Shown: positions 26,362-39,182 of the stretch, one piece after another
How the letters are laid out: each line of letters begins with the position of its first letter
Numbering within the stretch: the stretch's first letter is position 1
Source of the DNA: an uncultured Draconibacterium sp.
Lineage (GTDB): Bacteria > Bacteroidota > Bacteroidia > Bacteroidales > Prolixibacteraceae
Length of the DNA stretch: 64,000 nt
NCBI RefSeq assembly: GCF_963677155.1
Contig: NZ_OY781884.1
Span: 3,902,501-3,966,500 of the forward strand
Reading direction: 5' to 3'
Notes under the pieces: model-generated
Told to the model about the DNA's origin: nothing
The model's input: the letters and a program-made list of their open reading frames with translations, nothing else
The model's database searches: none
Translations under genes and position numbers: made by a program

Positions 26362-27552
26362 ATGAGCACAAAGGTAGTTTTAGGAACAAAATTTTCGCCG
26401 TCGGCAACAAAAGTTATTTTGCTGGGATCGGGTGAATTAGGAAAAGAAGTGGTAATTGAATTTCAGCGTTATGGCGTAGAAGTTATTGCGGTTGACAGTT
26501 ACGAAAATGCGCCTGCAATGCAGGTTGCCGATCGTTATTACGTAGCCTCTATGTTGGATGGCGAACGTTTGGCTGAAATTATCAGAACCGAAAAGCCGGA
26601 TTACATTATTCCGGAAGTGGAAGCCATTGCCACTGATAAATTGCTGGAGTTGGAACAGGAAGGTTTTCATGTAATTCCAACGGCTAATGCAACCCGACTT
26701 ACTATGAACCGCGAAGGCATAAGAACCTTGGCTGCCGAGGAACTTGGACTCTCTACCTCGCCATACAAATTTGCCGGATCGAAAGAAGAGTTTGAAGCCG
26801 CGATCAAAGAGATTGGATTTCCTTGTGTGGTAAAGCCAATTATGAGCTCGTCGGGCAAGGGACAAAGTGTGGTTAAAAGTGCTGCCGATATTGACTATGC
26901 CTGGAATTACGCCATGGATGGTGCACGCGGAAACAGCGACTGTGTAATTGTTGAAGGTTTTGTTGATTTTGATTACGAAATTACTTTGCTTACGATTAGT
27001 CATGTTGGGGGAGTGTCGTTTTGTGAACCGATAGGGCATCGCCAGGAAGGTGGTGATTACCAGGAGTCGTGGCAACCACAAGCCATGTCGGAAAAGGCGT
27101 TAACCGAAGCACAACATATTGCCAAAACTGTTGTGGAAGCACTTGGCGGACGCGGTTTATTTGGTGTAGAATTTTTTGTGAAAAACGATACCGTATATTT
27201 TAGCGAGCTTTCGCCACGTCCCCACGATACCGGAATGGTAACAATGATTTCGCAGGATTTGAGTGAATTTGCCTTGCACGTAAGAGCTATCCTTGGTTTG
27301 CCTATTCCAAATATCAAATTTCACGGGCCATCGGCAAGTAGCGTGATTATGGTAAAAGGCGAATCAAAACAAGTGGCTTTCTCCAAGCTTACCGAAGTTT
27401 TGAGTGAACCGGATACACAATTACGTTTATTTGGAAAACCAGAAGTTAAAGGCGAACGCCGGATGGGAGTTTGTCTGGCTCGTGCCAACTCTGTGGAGGA
27501 AGCCCGCGAAAAAGCCAATAAAGCAAGTAGCGCAGTTGTTGTTCAGTTATAA
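26362..27552 (+). CDS. purT: Formate-dependent phosphoribosylglycinamide formyltransferase
   Basis: ATP-grasp enzyme forming formyl-GAR from GAR, formate and ATP, a folate-independent purine step. 396 residues, standard length. Visible parts: N-terminal [13 protein letters not shown] (about 18), ATP-grasp core [21 protein letters not shown] (about 151-171), metal-binding [28 protein letters not shown] (about 265-292) and [10 protein letters not shown] near the end. Single gene ended by a bidirectional terminator. Confidence 0.97.
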   Translation: MSTKVVLGTKFSPSATKVILLGSGELGKEVVIEFQRYGVEVIAVDSYENAPAMQVADRYYVASMLDGERLAEIIRTEKPDYIIPEVEAIATDKLLELEQEGFHVIPTANATRLTMNREGIRTLAAEELGLSTSPYKFAGSKEEFEAAIKEIGFPCVVKPIMSSSGKGQSVVKSAADIDYAWNYAMDGARGNSDCVIVEGFVDFDYEITLLTISHVGGVSFCEPIGHRQEGGDYQESWQPQAMSEKALTEAQHIAKTVVEALGGRGLFGVEFFVKNDTVYFSELSPRPHDTGMVTMISQDLSEFALHVRAILGLPIPNIKFHGPSASSVIMVKGESKQVAFSKLTEVLSEPDTQLRLFGKPEVKGERRMGVCLARANSVEEAREKANKASSAVVVQL

Positions 27553-27574
27553 AAGATCTTTAATAGATAAAATA

Positions 27575-27606
27575 AAAACCGGCTTTGTCCTCAAAGCCGG
27601 TTTTTT
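27575..27606. terminator. Bidirectional terminator, purT/lacZ
   Basis: AAAACCGGCTTTG/CAAAGCCGGTTTT, a 13-base stem with a 4-base loop and T runs on both strands, between convergent genes. Confidence 0.92.
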
Positions 27607-27633
27607 AATGGTTTAGATTAAAGTCTGCCTTTT

Positions 27634-30969
<3,336 letters not shown>

Positions 30970-31051
30970 TTATCATTAGTCAAGACGAAATAAAACAGGT
31001 TTACACCTATTGCTTTTTGTTGATTCGGGAGTTTTATTCTAGTATTATAGC

Positions 31052-32113
31052 TTATTTGTAAATGCGTCGTTTGTTCAGTGCATCGCGGTATTTTTTTGCA
31101 TTCCGGTTGTGCTGATTCAATGTTTTTGCAAAATTGTGGTAGCCCGAAAAATCTTCACGCGCACACATATACAGGTAATTGTGATCTTCGTAGTTTAACA
31201 CGGCATCAATCGACGTGATTTCCGGGAAACAAATAGGCCCGGGTGGTAAGCCTGCATATTTGTAAGTATTGTAGGGCGAATCGATTGCGAGATGTTTGTT
31301 TAAAACCCGTTTAATAGAATAATCGCCAACAGCATATTTAACAGTTGGATCGGCTTGCAATGCAATACCTTTATTCAGACGGTTGATATATAATCCTGCC
31401 ACGGTTTTTAGCTCGTCGGGTTTTATGGTTTCCGACTGAACGATGGAGGCCAAAGTAACTACTTCCTGGGGTGTTAAGCCCATTTTTGCAGCTTGTTCTG
31501 TACGGGTGTCGTTCCAAAAACGCTCGTACTCTGCTTTCATACGTTCGGCAAACTCTTCAGCCGATGTTGTCCAGTACATTTCGTAGGTATTCGGAATAAA
31601 CATCGTACGGAAGTTTTCCTCAGTAAATCCCCAGTCTTTTATTTGCTGTTCATTTGAAAACAGTTGTAATATCGAAAGCGAATCGGCTTTAATGTATTTG
31701 CTTACTTTTCCGGCCAGTTCCTCTTTAAAACGAACATTATTAAAAGTGAGGTTTACTGGTGATTGCGCGCCACTGCGAAGCATATTTACCAATTCGTTGG
31801 TAGTCATTCCTTTTTTTAATTCGTAACGTCCCGGGCGCATATAGTCGGCATATTTTTTCTTTTTTGCTACCCATTTAAAGGCTTTCATGTTGGATAAAAC
31901 CTCGTTGTTTTCCAGTTTTTTAGTAATACTTTTAATATCGTCATCTTCGGTAACGAGAATTACGTAATCATTTCTTACATTTTCTTCAAAAACGTAACGA
32001 TATAACTGGTAGCCCCGCGCTCCGGCAAGGATAAAGGCAATAGCAAAAAAAATAATAATGAATTTCCCAACCCGGGGGAATGTTATGGCACGGCTTTTCT
32101 GATCAATCGACAT
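31052..32113 (-). CDS. mltG: Endolytic murein transglycosylase MltG
   Basis: Inner-membrane lytic transglycosylase that cuts nascent glycan strands and so sets peptidoglycan chain length. 353 residues from the ATG at 32113. An upstream in-frame start (32260) adds 49 residues that read through a repetitive intergenic sequence and would bury the membrane anchor. One N-terminal span (about 17-37), LysM-like region, then the YceG domain with LASIVQSET (catalytic Glu, about 230), LNKGIALQADPTVKYA and SPYNTYKYAGLPPGPICFP near the C-terminus. Confidence 0.93.
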   Translation of the reverse strand: MSIDQKSRAITFPRVGKFIIIFFAIAFILAGARGYQLYRYVFEENVRNDYVILVTEDDDIKSITKKLENNEVLSNMKAFKWVAKKKKYADYMRPGRYELKKGMTTNELVNMLRSGAQSPVNLTFNNVRFKEELAGKVSKYIKADSLSILQLFSNEQQIKDWGFTEENFRTMFIPNTYEMYWTTSAEEFAERMKAEYERFWNDTRTEQAAKMGLTPQEVVTLASIVQSETIKPDELKTVAGLYINRLNKGIALQADPTVKYAVGDYSIKRVLNKHLAIDSPYNTYKYAGLPPGPICFPEITSIDAVLNYEDHNYLYMCAREDFSGYHNFAKTLNQHNRNAKKYRDALNKRRIYK

Positions 32114-32163
32114 AGTTCTAATTTCGTATTCAGCTTCAAAGATAGGATTCTTTCGATTTTTTA

Positions 32164-32346
32164 CCACAAAGTGCCACGAAGTACAAGGCAAAAGTTCGGA
32201 AAAACAGCTATTAGCCACAAGCTGCAAGTAGTGGGTTGTTAGCAAAATGGCAGTATGCATTTTTACAATTCAACAATTTTTCAGTCCTTCAATCAAAATA
32301 GATAACCACGAAGTTTCACAATGGAGGCACGGAGTTTCACTAAGTT
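32164..32346. repeat. CCACGAAG-type intergenic repeats
   Basis: Two degenerate copies: CCACAAAGTGCCACGAAGTA at 32164 and CCACGAAGTTTCACAATGGA, continuing into GGCACGGAGTTTCAC, at 32305-32340. This accumulates in gaps of many Bacteroidota genomes. Confidence 0.5.
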
Positions 32347-32487
32347 TTTGGTCATTTACGTATTATAGCATTTCGGCATTCGGTCCCTCTGGCTTTCAAT
32401 CCTTGCTTTTCTCCTAACATTCCCTTAACCCAAGTTCTAAATAAGGGCAGTAGAACATTATTTTATATGCTGTCAGCCGAAATTCAC

Positions 32488-32495
32488 TAATTTTG
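32488..32495 (+). promoter_or_regulatory. -7 element of the flavodiiron gene
   Basis: TAATTTTG, 36 bases before the ATG; matches TAnnTTTG. No -33 TTTG at the right distance. Confidence 0.55.
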
Positions 32496-32531
32496 TACGT
32501 GTTTCAAAAAATGATATAAAAACTGAAAATT

Positions 32532-33740
32532 ATGCTACAAGTAAATCTTGCAGAAGATATTTATTATTTGGGATTTAACGACCGCCGTACTCACTTGTTC
32601 GAGAACATCTGGCCAATCCCGTACGGGGTCTCGTATAACAGCTATTTGATTGTTGATGAAAAGATCACGTTAGTTGACACTGTTGAACGCGCATTTATCG
32701 ACGATTATCTGGATGCCATCGAAGAAATTATTGGCGACCGCGAGGTGGATTATCTGATCATTAACCATATGGAGCCCGACCACTCGGGAGCGTTAAAAGC
32801 AATCGTTCACCGTTACCCGAATATTACGCTTGTAGGTAATAAAAAGACCTTTGGTTTTGTAGAGTCGTACTATATGAAACCGGAAAATATCCACCTTGTA
32901 CACGACGATCATGTGCTCGATCTGGGAAAACACAAACTGCAGTTCCAAATGATTCCTATGGTACACTGGCCTGAAACGATGGTGACTTTTGAAGAGACGA
33001 ACCAGATTCTGTTTTCAGGAGATGCGTTTGGGAGCTACGGTACCATGGACGGTGGTATTTTCGACGATGAGATTAACCTCGATTTCTACGAAGTGGAAGT
33101 GATGCGTTATTTCACCAATATTGTTGGTAAATATTGTCCGCACACACAACGCGCTATTAAAAAACTGGCCGGACTGGATATTAAAATGATTGCCGCAACG
33201 CACGGTCCTATCTGGCGTAGCGATCTCAACTGGATTTTGAAACGCTACAATAAATGGAGTTCGTACGATTTAGATCGGGGAGTGGTTATTGTTTACGGTT
33301 CGATGTATGGTAACACCAAGAAAATGGCCGAGACTATTGCTCGTCAGATTGCAGTTCGTGGTATCAAAAACATTCGTGTTTACGACGCTTCAAAAACGCA
33401 CTCGTCGTACATTATCAACGACATTTTTAAATACAAAGGATTTATTGTGGGGAGCGCGGCGTATAACAATGCGATGTTCCCGAACGTGGAAACATTGCTT
33501 ACAACCGTTGAACACATGGCACCAAAAGACCACTTACTTGGTATTTTTGGTAATTACTCGTGGAACGGTGGCGGCGTGAAAAACCTGAAAACTTTTGCCG
33601 AAAAAATTAAGTGGGATATGGTTTACGAACCAATCGAAGAAAAAGGCAATATGAAGGTTCAAACGCAGGAAGAGTTGATTAAGTTAGCCAATGCAATGGC
33701 CGATAAATTGCTGGAAATGCCTGCCCCGGAAAAGATTTAA
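32532..33740 (+). CDS. Flavodiiron protein (A-type flavoprotein, FprA-like)
   Basis: Reduces O2 to water and/or NO to N2O in anaerobes, protecting against oxygen or nitrosative stress. 402 residues: a metallo-beta-lactamase-like domain with HMEPDH (His79, Glu81, Asp83) and later HWPET and FSGDAFGSYG diiron ligands, then a flavodoxin domain from about 252 (VYGSMYGNTKKMAE, FMN phosphate loop). No rubredoxin domain is fused, so an external electron donor is needed; the small ferredoxin at 58.4 kb is a possible type of partner but not linked. Single gene with terminator after it. Confidence 0.94.
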   Translation: MLQVNLAEDIYYLGFNDRRTHLFENIWPIPYGVSYNSYLIVDEKITLVDTVERAFIDDYLDAIEEIIGDREVDYLIINHMEPDHSGALKAIVHRYPNITLVGNKKTFGFVESYYMKPENIHLVHDDHVLDLGKHKLQFQMIPMVHWPETMVTFEETNQILFSGDAFGSYGTMDGGIFDDEINLDFYEVEVMRYFTNIVGKYCPHTQRAIKKLAGLDIKMIAATHGPIWRSDLNWILKRYNKWSSYDLDRGVVIVYGSMYGNTKKMAETIARQIAVRGIKNIRVYDASKTHSSYIINDIFKYKGFIVGSAAYNNAMFPNVETLLTTVEHMAPKDHLLGIFGNYSWNGGGVKNLKTFAEKIKWDMVYEPIEEKGNMKVQTQEELIKLANAMADKLLEMPAPEKI

Positions 33741-33763
33741 TATCAATTTGTTAGATAAATTAG

Positions 33764-33796
33764 AAGCTGCTCTTCGGGGTGGCTTTTTGTTTTTTG
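33764..33796 (+). terminator. Terminator of the flavodiiron gene
   Basis: Interrupted stem AAGC..CTC/GGG..GCTT with T-rich tail TTTTTGTTTTTT, 24 bases past the stop. Confidence 0.65.
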
Positions 33797-33893
33797 CCCG
33801 GATTGTTTCTGACAAAAACTTGATGTTATTGTTACACTAACTTATTCCTTTAAAAGGGAAAATAGTTCATCTTCACACAAAATAAGATAAGAA

Positions 33894-34526
33894 ATGGCTA
33901 CCGAAATTACAATTATACGACACGGAGAAACGATGTGGAATGTGCAAAAGCGTATACAGGGACAGCGTAACAGTAAACTCTCTGAAAATGGGATTACACA
34001 AGCCGAATTGGTGGCAAAGGCACTGGCTAAACGTGAATTCGATGTTCTTGTTAGTAGCGACCTTGGACGTGCTATTGAAACTGCAAAAATTATCAATAAA
34101 CAACTGTTGCTACCGCACGAGTATAATGCGAACTTGCGCGAACGTTCTTTTGGTATTTTTGAAGGAAAGAACTTTGCCGAGATCGAAGAAAAGTACCCCG
34201 AAGAATTTCTTCGTTACAAAGAGCGGAATCCTGAATTTATAGTTCCGGGTGGCGAGAGTATTCAGCAAATGTATAAGCGTATAACTTCTGAAATTGAATC
34301 GGTAGCCCGTAAATTTAAGGATCAGAAAGTACTGATTGTTTCGCATGGTTTGGTACTGGAGATGATGATGTATCGAACCTTTAACTTAAGGTTGGATGAG
34401 CCAAGGGCTTTCTCGATAAATAATTCCTCGATTAGTTCATTTTACATCGACGGGAACAATTGGTTTTTAAAAGAGTGGGGTGTAATTGAACATCTGGTTT
34501 CGCTGAATGTATTGAATGAGCTTTAG
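33894..34526 (+). CDS. Histidine phosphatase (phosphoglycerate-mutase superfamily)
   Basis: 210 residues. The catalytic RHGETMWN (Arg9-His10) opens the protein; ERSFGIFEGKNFAEIEEKYP provides the acid region (about 82) and LIVSHGLVLEMM the second histidine (about 150). Length and order fit phosphatases such as alpha-ribazole or broad-specificity phosphatases rather than the glycolytic mutase (about 230-250 with a different insert). True substrate unknown. Single gene in an unannotated 1-kb context. Confidence 0.88.
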   Translation: MATEITIIRHGETMWNVQKRIQGQRNSKLSENGITQAELVAKALAKREFDVLVSSDLGRAIETAKIINKQLLLPHEYNANLRERSFGIFEGKNFAEIEEKYPEEFLRYKERNPEFIVPGGESIQQMYKRITSEIESVARKFKDQKVLIVSHGLVLEMMMYRTFNLRLDEPRAFSINNSSISSFYIDGNNWFLKEWGVIEHLVSLNVLNEL

Positions 34527-34560
34527 TATTCCAGTTATTAATAGCCGAGAGTCGTAAACT

Positions 34561-34640
34561 CTTATCTGCGAATTTCTGCAAAATCAGCGAGCAATTAATC
34601 CGAAGGGTTACTATATAATTGATCGCAGATGCTGCGGATT
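34561..34640. repeat. CTGCGAATTTCTGC-type intergenic repeat
   Basis: TCTGCGAATTTCTGCAAAATC at its start and an inverted cousin GATCGCAGATGCTGCGGATT at 34621, a degenerate repeat between convergent genes. Confidence 0.5.
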
Positions 34641-34699
34641 TTACAAATTAACTGTGAACTACAAAACAGGAAGTACAAGATAATTCGCTTTTATTGAAT

Positions 34700-35911
34700 T
34701 CATTCAACTTCACCAGCTTTTTTCAAAGATATACGTGACGAAATCGGGCCAATAATTTCATGAATAAGTGCTGCCCCGATAACTACTCCCATAATCATTG
34801 AGCCGGTTTCTTTAAAAACAGGATCTTTGGTTAGTAACAGCGCCAATCCAATTACAATTCCGCCTTGTGGAATTAGTCCGCCTGCCGTGTATTTTTTCAC
34901 TTTCGGACTGGTAGTGAAAAGTAACGAACCACTGTAAATGCCTGCAAACTTACCAATTATTCGGGCGATGATGTAAATAACAATCAATACATAACTGCCG
35001 GTAATTGACGATAGTTGCAGATGTAAGCCCGAGAGCGTGAAGAAGATCACAAAGATCAGTTCGTCGGTGTAGCGTTCGATGAGTTTAAATATTTTTTCCG
35101 ATATTGGATTAAAATTGGCGACAACTGCTCCCAGTGCAATGGTGGAAAGTAGCGATTCAAAACCAAAGTATTCCGAAATTCCGTAACTTACCAATATGGC
35201 TCCGAATATTAAAACAATAAGGGTTCCTTCTTCCTGTTTGCTAAAAATTTTGGTGATAAGCTGAAACACAAAACCAATTGCAGCGCCGATAAGAATAGCT
35301 CCGCCAACATCGATACCTAATTCCATAACTGTTTTACCTATTTCAATATCGGTGCTGCCCAAAAAGAAGGCGGCAAAAGCAGTAACCAGTGTGTAAATGA
35401 TAATGCCCACAATATCATCGAAAGCAGCAATTTCAAGCATTGTTGAGCTTACCTCTCCTTTGGCTTTGTATTCGTGAATTACGGCCAACGTTGCCGACGG
35501 ATCGGTTGGTGCTGCAAGCGATGCCAACACCAGACTTATGGCCAGTGCTACACTCGTTGATTGAAAAGCTGGCATAAAAAAACGTAGGCTCAAAAACATG
35601 AACAGGAACACCATAAGAAATGCAAATAACGATTCGAATAGGGTTAAGAATAATATTGTTTTGCCGGTAGCGCGTAATTTCTTAGCCGATAAAGAGCCGC
35701 CAATTGAAAAAGTGATAAACGATAACGAAACCGAAAGCAGGGGATCGGTGTGTCCGACAAATTCATTCGACATGATTCCCGAGAGATCGGGATTTAGCAG
35801 AATGCCTGCCAGAATATATCCCGATATTTTCGGGAGTTTTATTTTTTCGGCGAGTTCGCCCAGTAAATAACCAGTGAAAACTAAGAGGCCAATACTTAAA
35901 ATTACGTTCAT
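34700..35911 (-). CDS. Cation:proton antiporter (CPA2/NhaS-like)
   Basis: Exchanges Na+ or K+ for H+ across the inner membrane. 403 residues, nearly all membrane (11-13 spans), with the CPA2 signature regions: LPKISGYILAGILL near the start, a long TM with LAAPTDPSATLAVIHE (about 133) and AAFDDIVGIIIYTLV (about 162, the acidic ion-binding pair DD). The C-terminus ends soon after the last span, so there is no TrkA-N regulatory domain. Single gene; ion specificity unknown. Confidence 0.88.
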   Translation of the reverse strand: MNVILSIGLLVFTGYLLGELAEKIKLPKISGYILAGILLNPDLSGIMSNEFVGHTDPLLSVSLSFITFSIGGSLSAKKLRATGKTILFLTLFESLFAFLMVFLFMFLSLRFFMPAFQSTSVALAISLVLASLAAPTDPSATLAVIHEYKAKGEVSSTMLEIAAFDDIVGIIIYTLVTAFAAFFLGSTDIEIGKTVMELGIDVGGAILIGAAIGFVFQLITKIFSKQEEGTLIVLIFGAILVSYGISEYFGFESLLSTIALGAVVANFNPISEKIFKLIERYTDELIFVIFFTLSGLHLQLSSITGSYVLIVIYIIARIIGKFAGIYSGSLLFTTSPKVKKYTAGGLIPQGGIVIGLALLLTKDPVFKETGSMIMGVVIGAALIHEIIGPISSRISLKKAGEVE

Positions 35912-36196
35912 AACAGTTGCTTTTTGTGGTCTTTTAACGGGCCAATTATAGAATAGCTATTCAGCTTAAAGATGTTTTTTCAGTGCTTGTTTTTGTTCCA
36001 TTAGAGGAGTTGCAGCTTAGTTCATCAATCATTTCGCGCAGATTCCTTTTATTTTTAGAGTAACGAATGTTACTTCATTTAATCGCTTGTTATGTTCCGG
36101 TGTTGTTTTCACCTGCTAAAAATATTTTGTTTTTTGATGCTTGTCATTGCAGGGAAATCGCTTTCCCCAAACTTTTTTATACAAATCAAAATCGTT

Positions 36197-37006
36197 TTAT
36201 CCCAAAGCCACATCCAGCAGCATCATGGTGGCAAAACCTATCATGGCACCGATGGTTGATAAATCGGTTTCGTTGCCTCTTTGCGATTCAGGAATCAGCT
36301 CTTCAACCACAACGAAAATCATTGCTCCGGCAGCAAATGAAAGTGCATAAGGCAAAAGTGGCTCAATTGTTAAAACCAAATAGGCTCCCAGTACTCCAGC
36401 CATCGGTTCAACAATTCCCGACAATTGCCCGTAGTTAAACGATTTCCATCGCGATAGTCCTTCGCGGCGCAGCGGAATAGAAACTGCCGCTCCTTCGGGG
36501 AAATTTTGTAGCCCGATTCCTATGGCTAGAGCAATGGCTCCGGTAAGAATTCCCATGTCGGGGTTATTTGCCAGTGCACCAAATGCAACGCCCACAGCCA
36601 ATCCCTCAGGAATATTGTGTAAAGTAATGGCCAGCACCAAAAGAATGCTTCGTTGCCACGTTGTTGGAATTCCCTCGGCTTTATCGATAGATAAGCCCAG
36701 GTGAAGGTGAGGCAGAATTTTATCGATTAACAACAGAAAAGCACCTCCCGCTAAAAATCCGATAACTGCGGGCATCCACGGTAGCTCGCCTTGCGCTTCT
36801 GCCATTTCTATGGCTGGTTTCAAAAGCGACCAAAAACTGGCTGCAATCATCACGCCGGCAGCAAAGCCAAGCATCGAATTCAATACTTTTTTGTTTATTG
36901 ATTTAAAGAAGAATACCATTGAGGCTCCGGCTGCAGTTAATAGCCAAGTGAAGATGGTAGCTCCCAGAGCCAGTAATACCGGATTATATTTTAATAATTG
37001 CTCCAT
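36197..37006 (-). CDS. ZIP-family divalent metal transporter
   Basis: Imports zinc or another divalent metal. 269 residues with eight predicted spans. Signature metal-site helices: HNIPEGLAVGVAFGA (about 131) in TM4 and NFPEGAAVSIPL (about 169) in TM5, both central to the ZIP transport path; a short His-rich loop LPHLHLGLS (about 98). GufA-like subgroup. Lies 92 bases after menE in the same direction, probably a separate transcript. Confidence 0.93.
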   Translation of the reverse strand: MEQLLKYNPVLLALGATIFTWLLTAAGASMVFFFKSINKKVLNSMLGFAAGVMIAASFWSLLKPAIEMAEAQGELPWMPAVIGFLAGGAFLLLIDKILPHLHLGLSIDKAEGIPTTWQRSILLVLAITLHNIPEGLAVGVAFGALANNPDMGILTGAIALAIGIGLQNFPEGAAVSIPLRREGLSRWKSFNYGQLSGIVEPMAGVLGAYLVLTIEPLLPYALSFAAGAMIFVVVEELIPESQRGNETDLSTIGAMIGFATMMLLDVALG

Positions 37007-37098
37007 GAAATTGATTTTTGTTTTTTCCGAATAGACTAAAACAAATCTAAGAAAATTATTGTTCAGCGTTTTAAAAAAAATAAGCTTTCGAGCCAGCC

Positions 37099-38154
37099 TT
37101 AATCTTGGAGAATCAAGTTTAATTTAGCTCGGTTGATTTTTCCGTTTTCGGTGCGTGGAAGATTTTTTATAAAGCGAATGTCTTTCGGCTGTTCGTATTT
37201 TGAAAGTACTCGGGTGCAATGGGTGGCAATCGTGGATTTTATTTCTTCATCAGCTGCACCTTCAATTAGTAGAATTATTTTCTCTCCAAGATATTCGTCT
37301 GGAACTGAGCCGATGGCATAAGGTCGTGGCATTTCATTTGCCAATTTCTCTTCAATTTGTTCGGGGAGAAATTTGATACCCCCGGAAATGATGATATTGT
37401 CAATGCGCCCCAGTACTTTAAAATGATAGCGATCAATTAATTCGCCCAAATCATTGGTTTGAATGGCTCCGTTTTCAAGCCCCGGCATCAAAATACGAAT
37501 GCAATCGAGTTTATTCAGTTCAACTGAAATGTTATCGAGACATTGGTAACTCGCGGTTTTGTCGTAGCCATTTAATTTGCGCAAGGCAATGTGAGTTGCT
37601 GTTTCGGTCATGGCGTAACTCGAATAACAATGTGTTGAAATTTGCTGCAATTGCCCTTCCAAAGGTGTCGGGATTGCAGAGCCGCCGATCAAGAGATTTT
37701 CAATGTTTTGCACAGGCAATGCCAGGTATTTTGTTACCTGGTTAATAACCATCGCGGTAAATTTTATGGGCTTATCATCTGGTAAGTTTGTAAAATCGGA
37801 TGCCGGATCAACAAGCTGTAAATCGAGTTTGCCTATGAGAGCGCGCACTGTCATCAATTTTCCGGCTATGTAACGGCTGGGTAGACAATGCAATACGCGG
37901 TCGCCTTCCTGTAAGTCAAAAAAGCGAATGGTGCGCAGGGCACTGGCCGCCACAAAATCCTTTTTTAGCGTAATTATTTTTGGTGCTCCGGTACTGCCCG
38001 AAGTTTGCACTTCAATGTAATCATTTGGATTGTACCACTCTGTCAAAAACTCTAACCAACTTTGTTCCCACTCGCTATTAGGTTTTTGTTGAAGCAACTC
38101 TTTTATATTCTCCGATTGCCCTTTTATGGTGATATGTGCAGGAAAAAGCTTCAT
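37099..38154 (-). CDS. menE: o-Succinylbenzoate-CoA ligase
   Basis: Activates o-succinylbenzoate with ATP and CoA in menaquinone synthesis. 351 residues, shorter than the Bacillus form (about 490) but in line with other Bacteroidota MenE. AMP-binding motifs: TSGSTGAPKIITLKK (about 53), SYAMTETATHIAL (about 176), LGRIDNIIISGGIKFLPEQIEE (about 240) and the terminal lysine in TENGKINRAKL. Last gene of the men operon; overlaps menC by one base. Confidence 0.92.
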   Translation of the reverse strand: MKLFPAHITIKGQSENIKELLQQKPNSEWEQSWLEFLTEWYNPNDYIEVQTSGSTGAPKIITLKKDFVAASALRTIRFFDLQEGDRVLHCLPSRYIAGKLMTVRALIGKLDLQLVDPASDFTNLPDDKPIKFTAMVINQVTKYLALPVQNIENLLIGGSAIPTPLEGQLQQISTHCYSSYAMTETATHIALRKLNGYDKTASYQCLDNISVELNKLDCIRILMPGLENGAIQTNDLGELIDRYHFKVLGRIDNIIISGGIKFLPEQIEEKLANEMPRPYAIGSVPDEYLGEKIILLIEGAADEEIKSTIATHCTRVLSKYEQPKDIRFIKNLPRTENGKINRAKLNLILQD

Positions 38155-39182
38155 TACATCTCGAATGATTTTGTGGTATTAAACCACAATTCCTCGCCAC
38201 GAATTTCAAGTGGTGAATCAATGTTATTGGTAAAAAGCTGACCAGTTCCCAGCCCCTGGTGCATTTTGCTGTCTTTTGTAAAAGCCCACTGTGCAATGGC
38301 ATTTAGTCCAATATTTGACTCCAGGTACGAAGTAATCCACCAACTGATAGAACGTTCGTTGGCCAGTTTTATCCACTCATTGCAACCGGATATACCGCCA
38401 TGTAAGCTAGGTTTTAACACCAAAAACTGTGGACGAATTGTTGCCAGCAGTTGTATTTTTTCCTCTCTTCTGTTTATGCCAATTAACTCTTCATCAAGAG
38501 CAATGGGCAGGGCAGTGGTTTTACACAATTCAGCCATCTGATGCCATTGTCCGGCACGGATAGGTTGTTCGATAGAATGAAGTTGGATTTCGGCAAGTCG
38601 TTTTAGTTTGTCTGGAGCAGCATCAGTATTGAAAGCACCATTGGCATCCACCCGAATTACAATCTGATCACTTGAGAAACGATTGCGTAATGCTTTTAGA
38701 AGTGTAAGTTCCTGCTCAAAATCTTTTGCCCCAATTTTGAGTTTTATACATTGAAATCCGGCTGCCAGTTTTTCTTCTATTTGGCGCTGCATGTTTTCAA
38801 TCTGGCCCATCCATATCAATCCGTTTATTGGAATACCTGCTTCTCCGCTCGTGAATGCTGATGGAAATAGTTCTCTTTTTCCGCCGTTTTTTAAATCAAG
38901 AAGTGCGGTTTCTAATGCAAATCTCAGTGATGGGAGATCTTGTAGTAGGCTAATATTATTGATGAAAAGCTCAGGAGCATTGACTATTCCTTCCAGCTGC
39001 TCTTCAACTTGTTCTGGTGTTTCAATGCTTAAACCCGGGAGAGGCGCGCATTCTCCAACTCCAGTTACACCATTTTCTTCCAAAAACAAATACCAAACTG
39101 TGCGTGTTTTTAACACCCCGCGCGATGTGCCGGCAGGTTGCTTAAAATGTAACTCATATTTTTGGTAGCGTGCTTTTATCAT
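38154..39182 (-). CDS. menC: o-Succinylbenzoate synthase
   Basis: Dehydrates SHCHC to o-succinylbenzoate. 342 residues of the enolase superfamily: IKLKIGAKD (catalytic Lys, about 143), VRVDANGAF (Asp), SIEQPI (Glu) and ALDEEL (Asp) as metal ligands, and VLKPSLHGG (second Lys, about 253). Overlaps menA by four bases and menE by one, so the three are tightly coupled. Confidence 0.92.
   Translation of the reverse strand: MIKARYQKYELHFKQPAGTSRGVLKTRTVWYLFLEENGVTGVGECAPLPGLSIETPEQVEEQLEGIVNAPELFINNISLLQDLPSLRFALETALLDLKNGGKRELFPSAFTSGEAGIPINGLIWMGQIENMQRQIEEKLAAGFQCIKLKIGAKDFEQELTLLKALRNRFSSDQIVIRVDANGAFNTDAAPDKLKRLAEIQLHSIEQPIRAGQWHQMAELCKTTALPIALDEELIGINRREEKIQLLATIRPQFLVLKPSLHGGISGCNEWIKLANERSISWWITSYLESNIGLNAIAQWAFTKDSKMHQGLGTGQLFTNNIDSPLEIRGEELWFNTTKSFEM

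Noticed and set aside
26057..26365. 102-codon frame before purT
   Set aside because: Rich in Cys, Trp and Arg, no start context, covers the purT promoter and runs into the purT start.
26437..27081. 214-codon minus-strand frame under purT
   Set aside because: Antisense to a highly conserved gene and without features.
32114..32260. 49-residue N-terminal extension of MltG
   Set aside because: Reads through intergenic repeats and would place a long polar stretch before the membrane anchor.
36067..36438. 123-codon plus-strand frame near the ZIP gene
   Set aside because: Mostly antisense to the ZIP transporter gene; composition is atypical for a protein.
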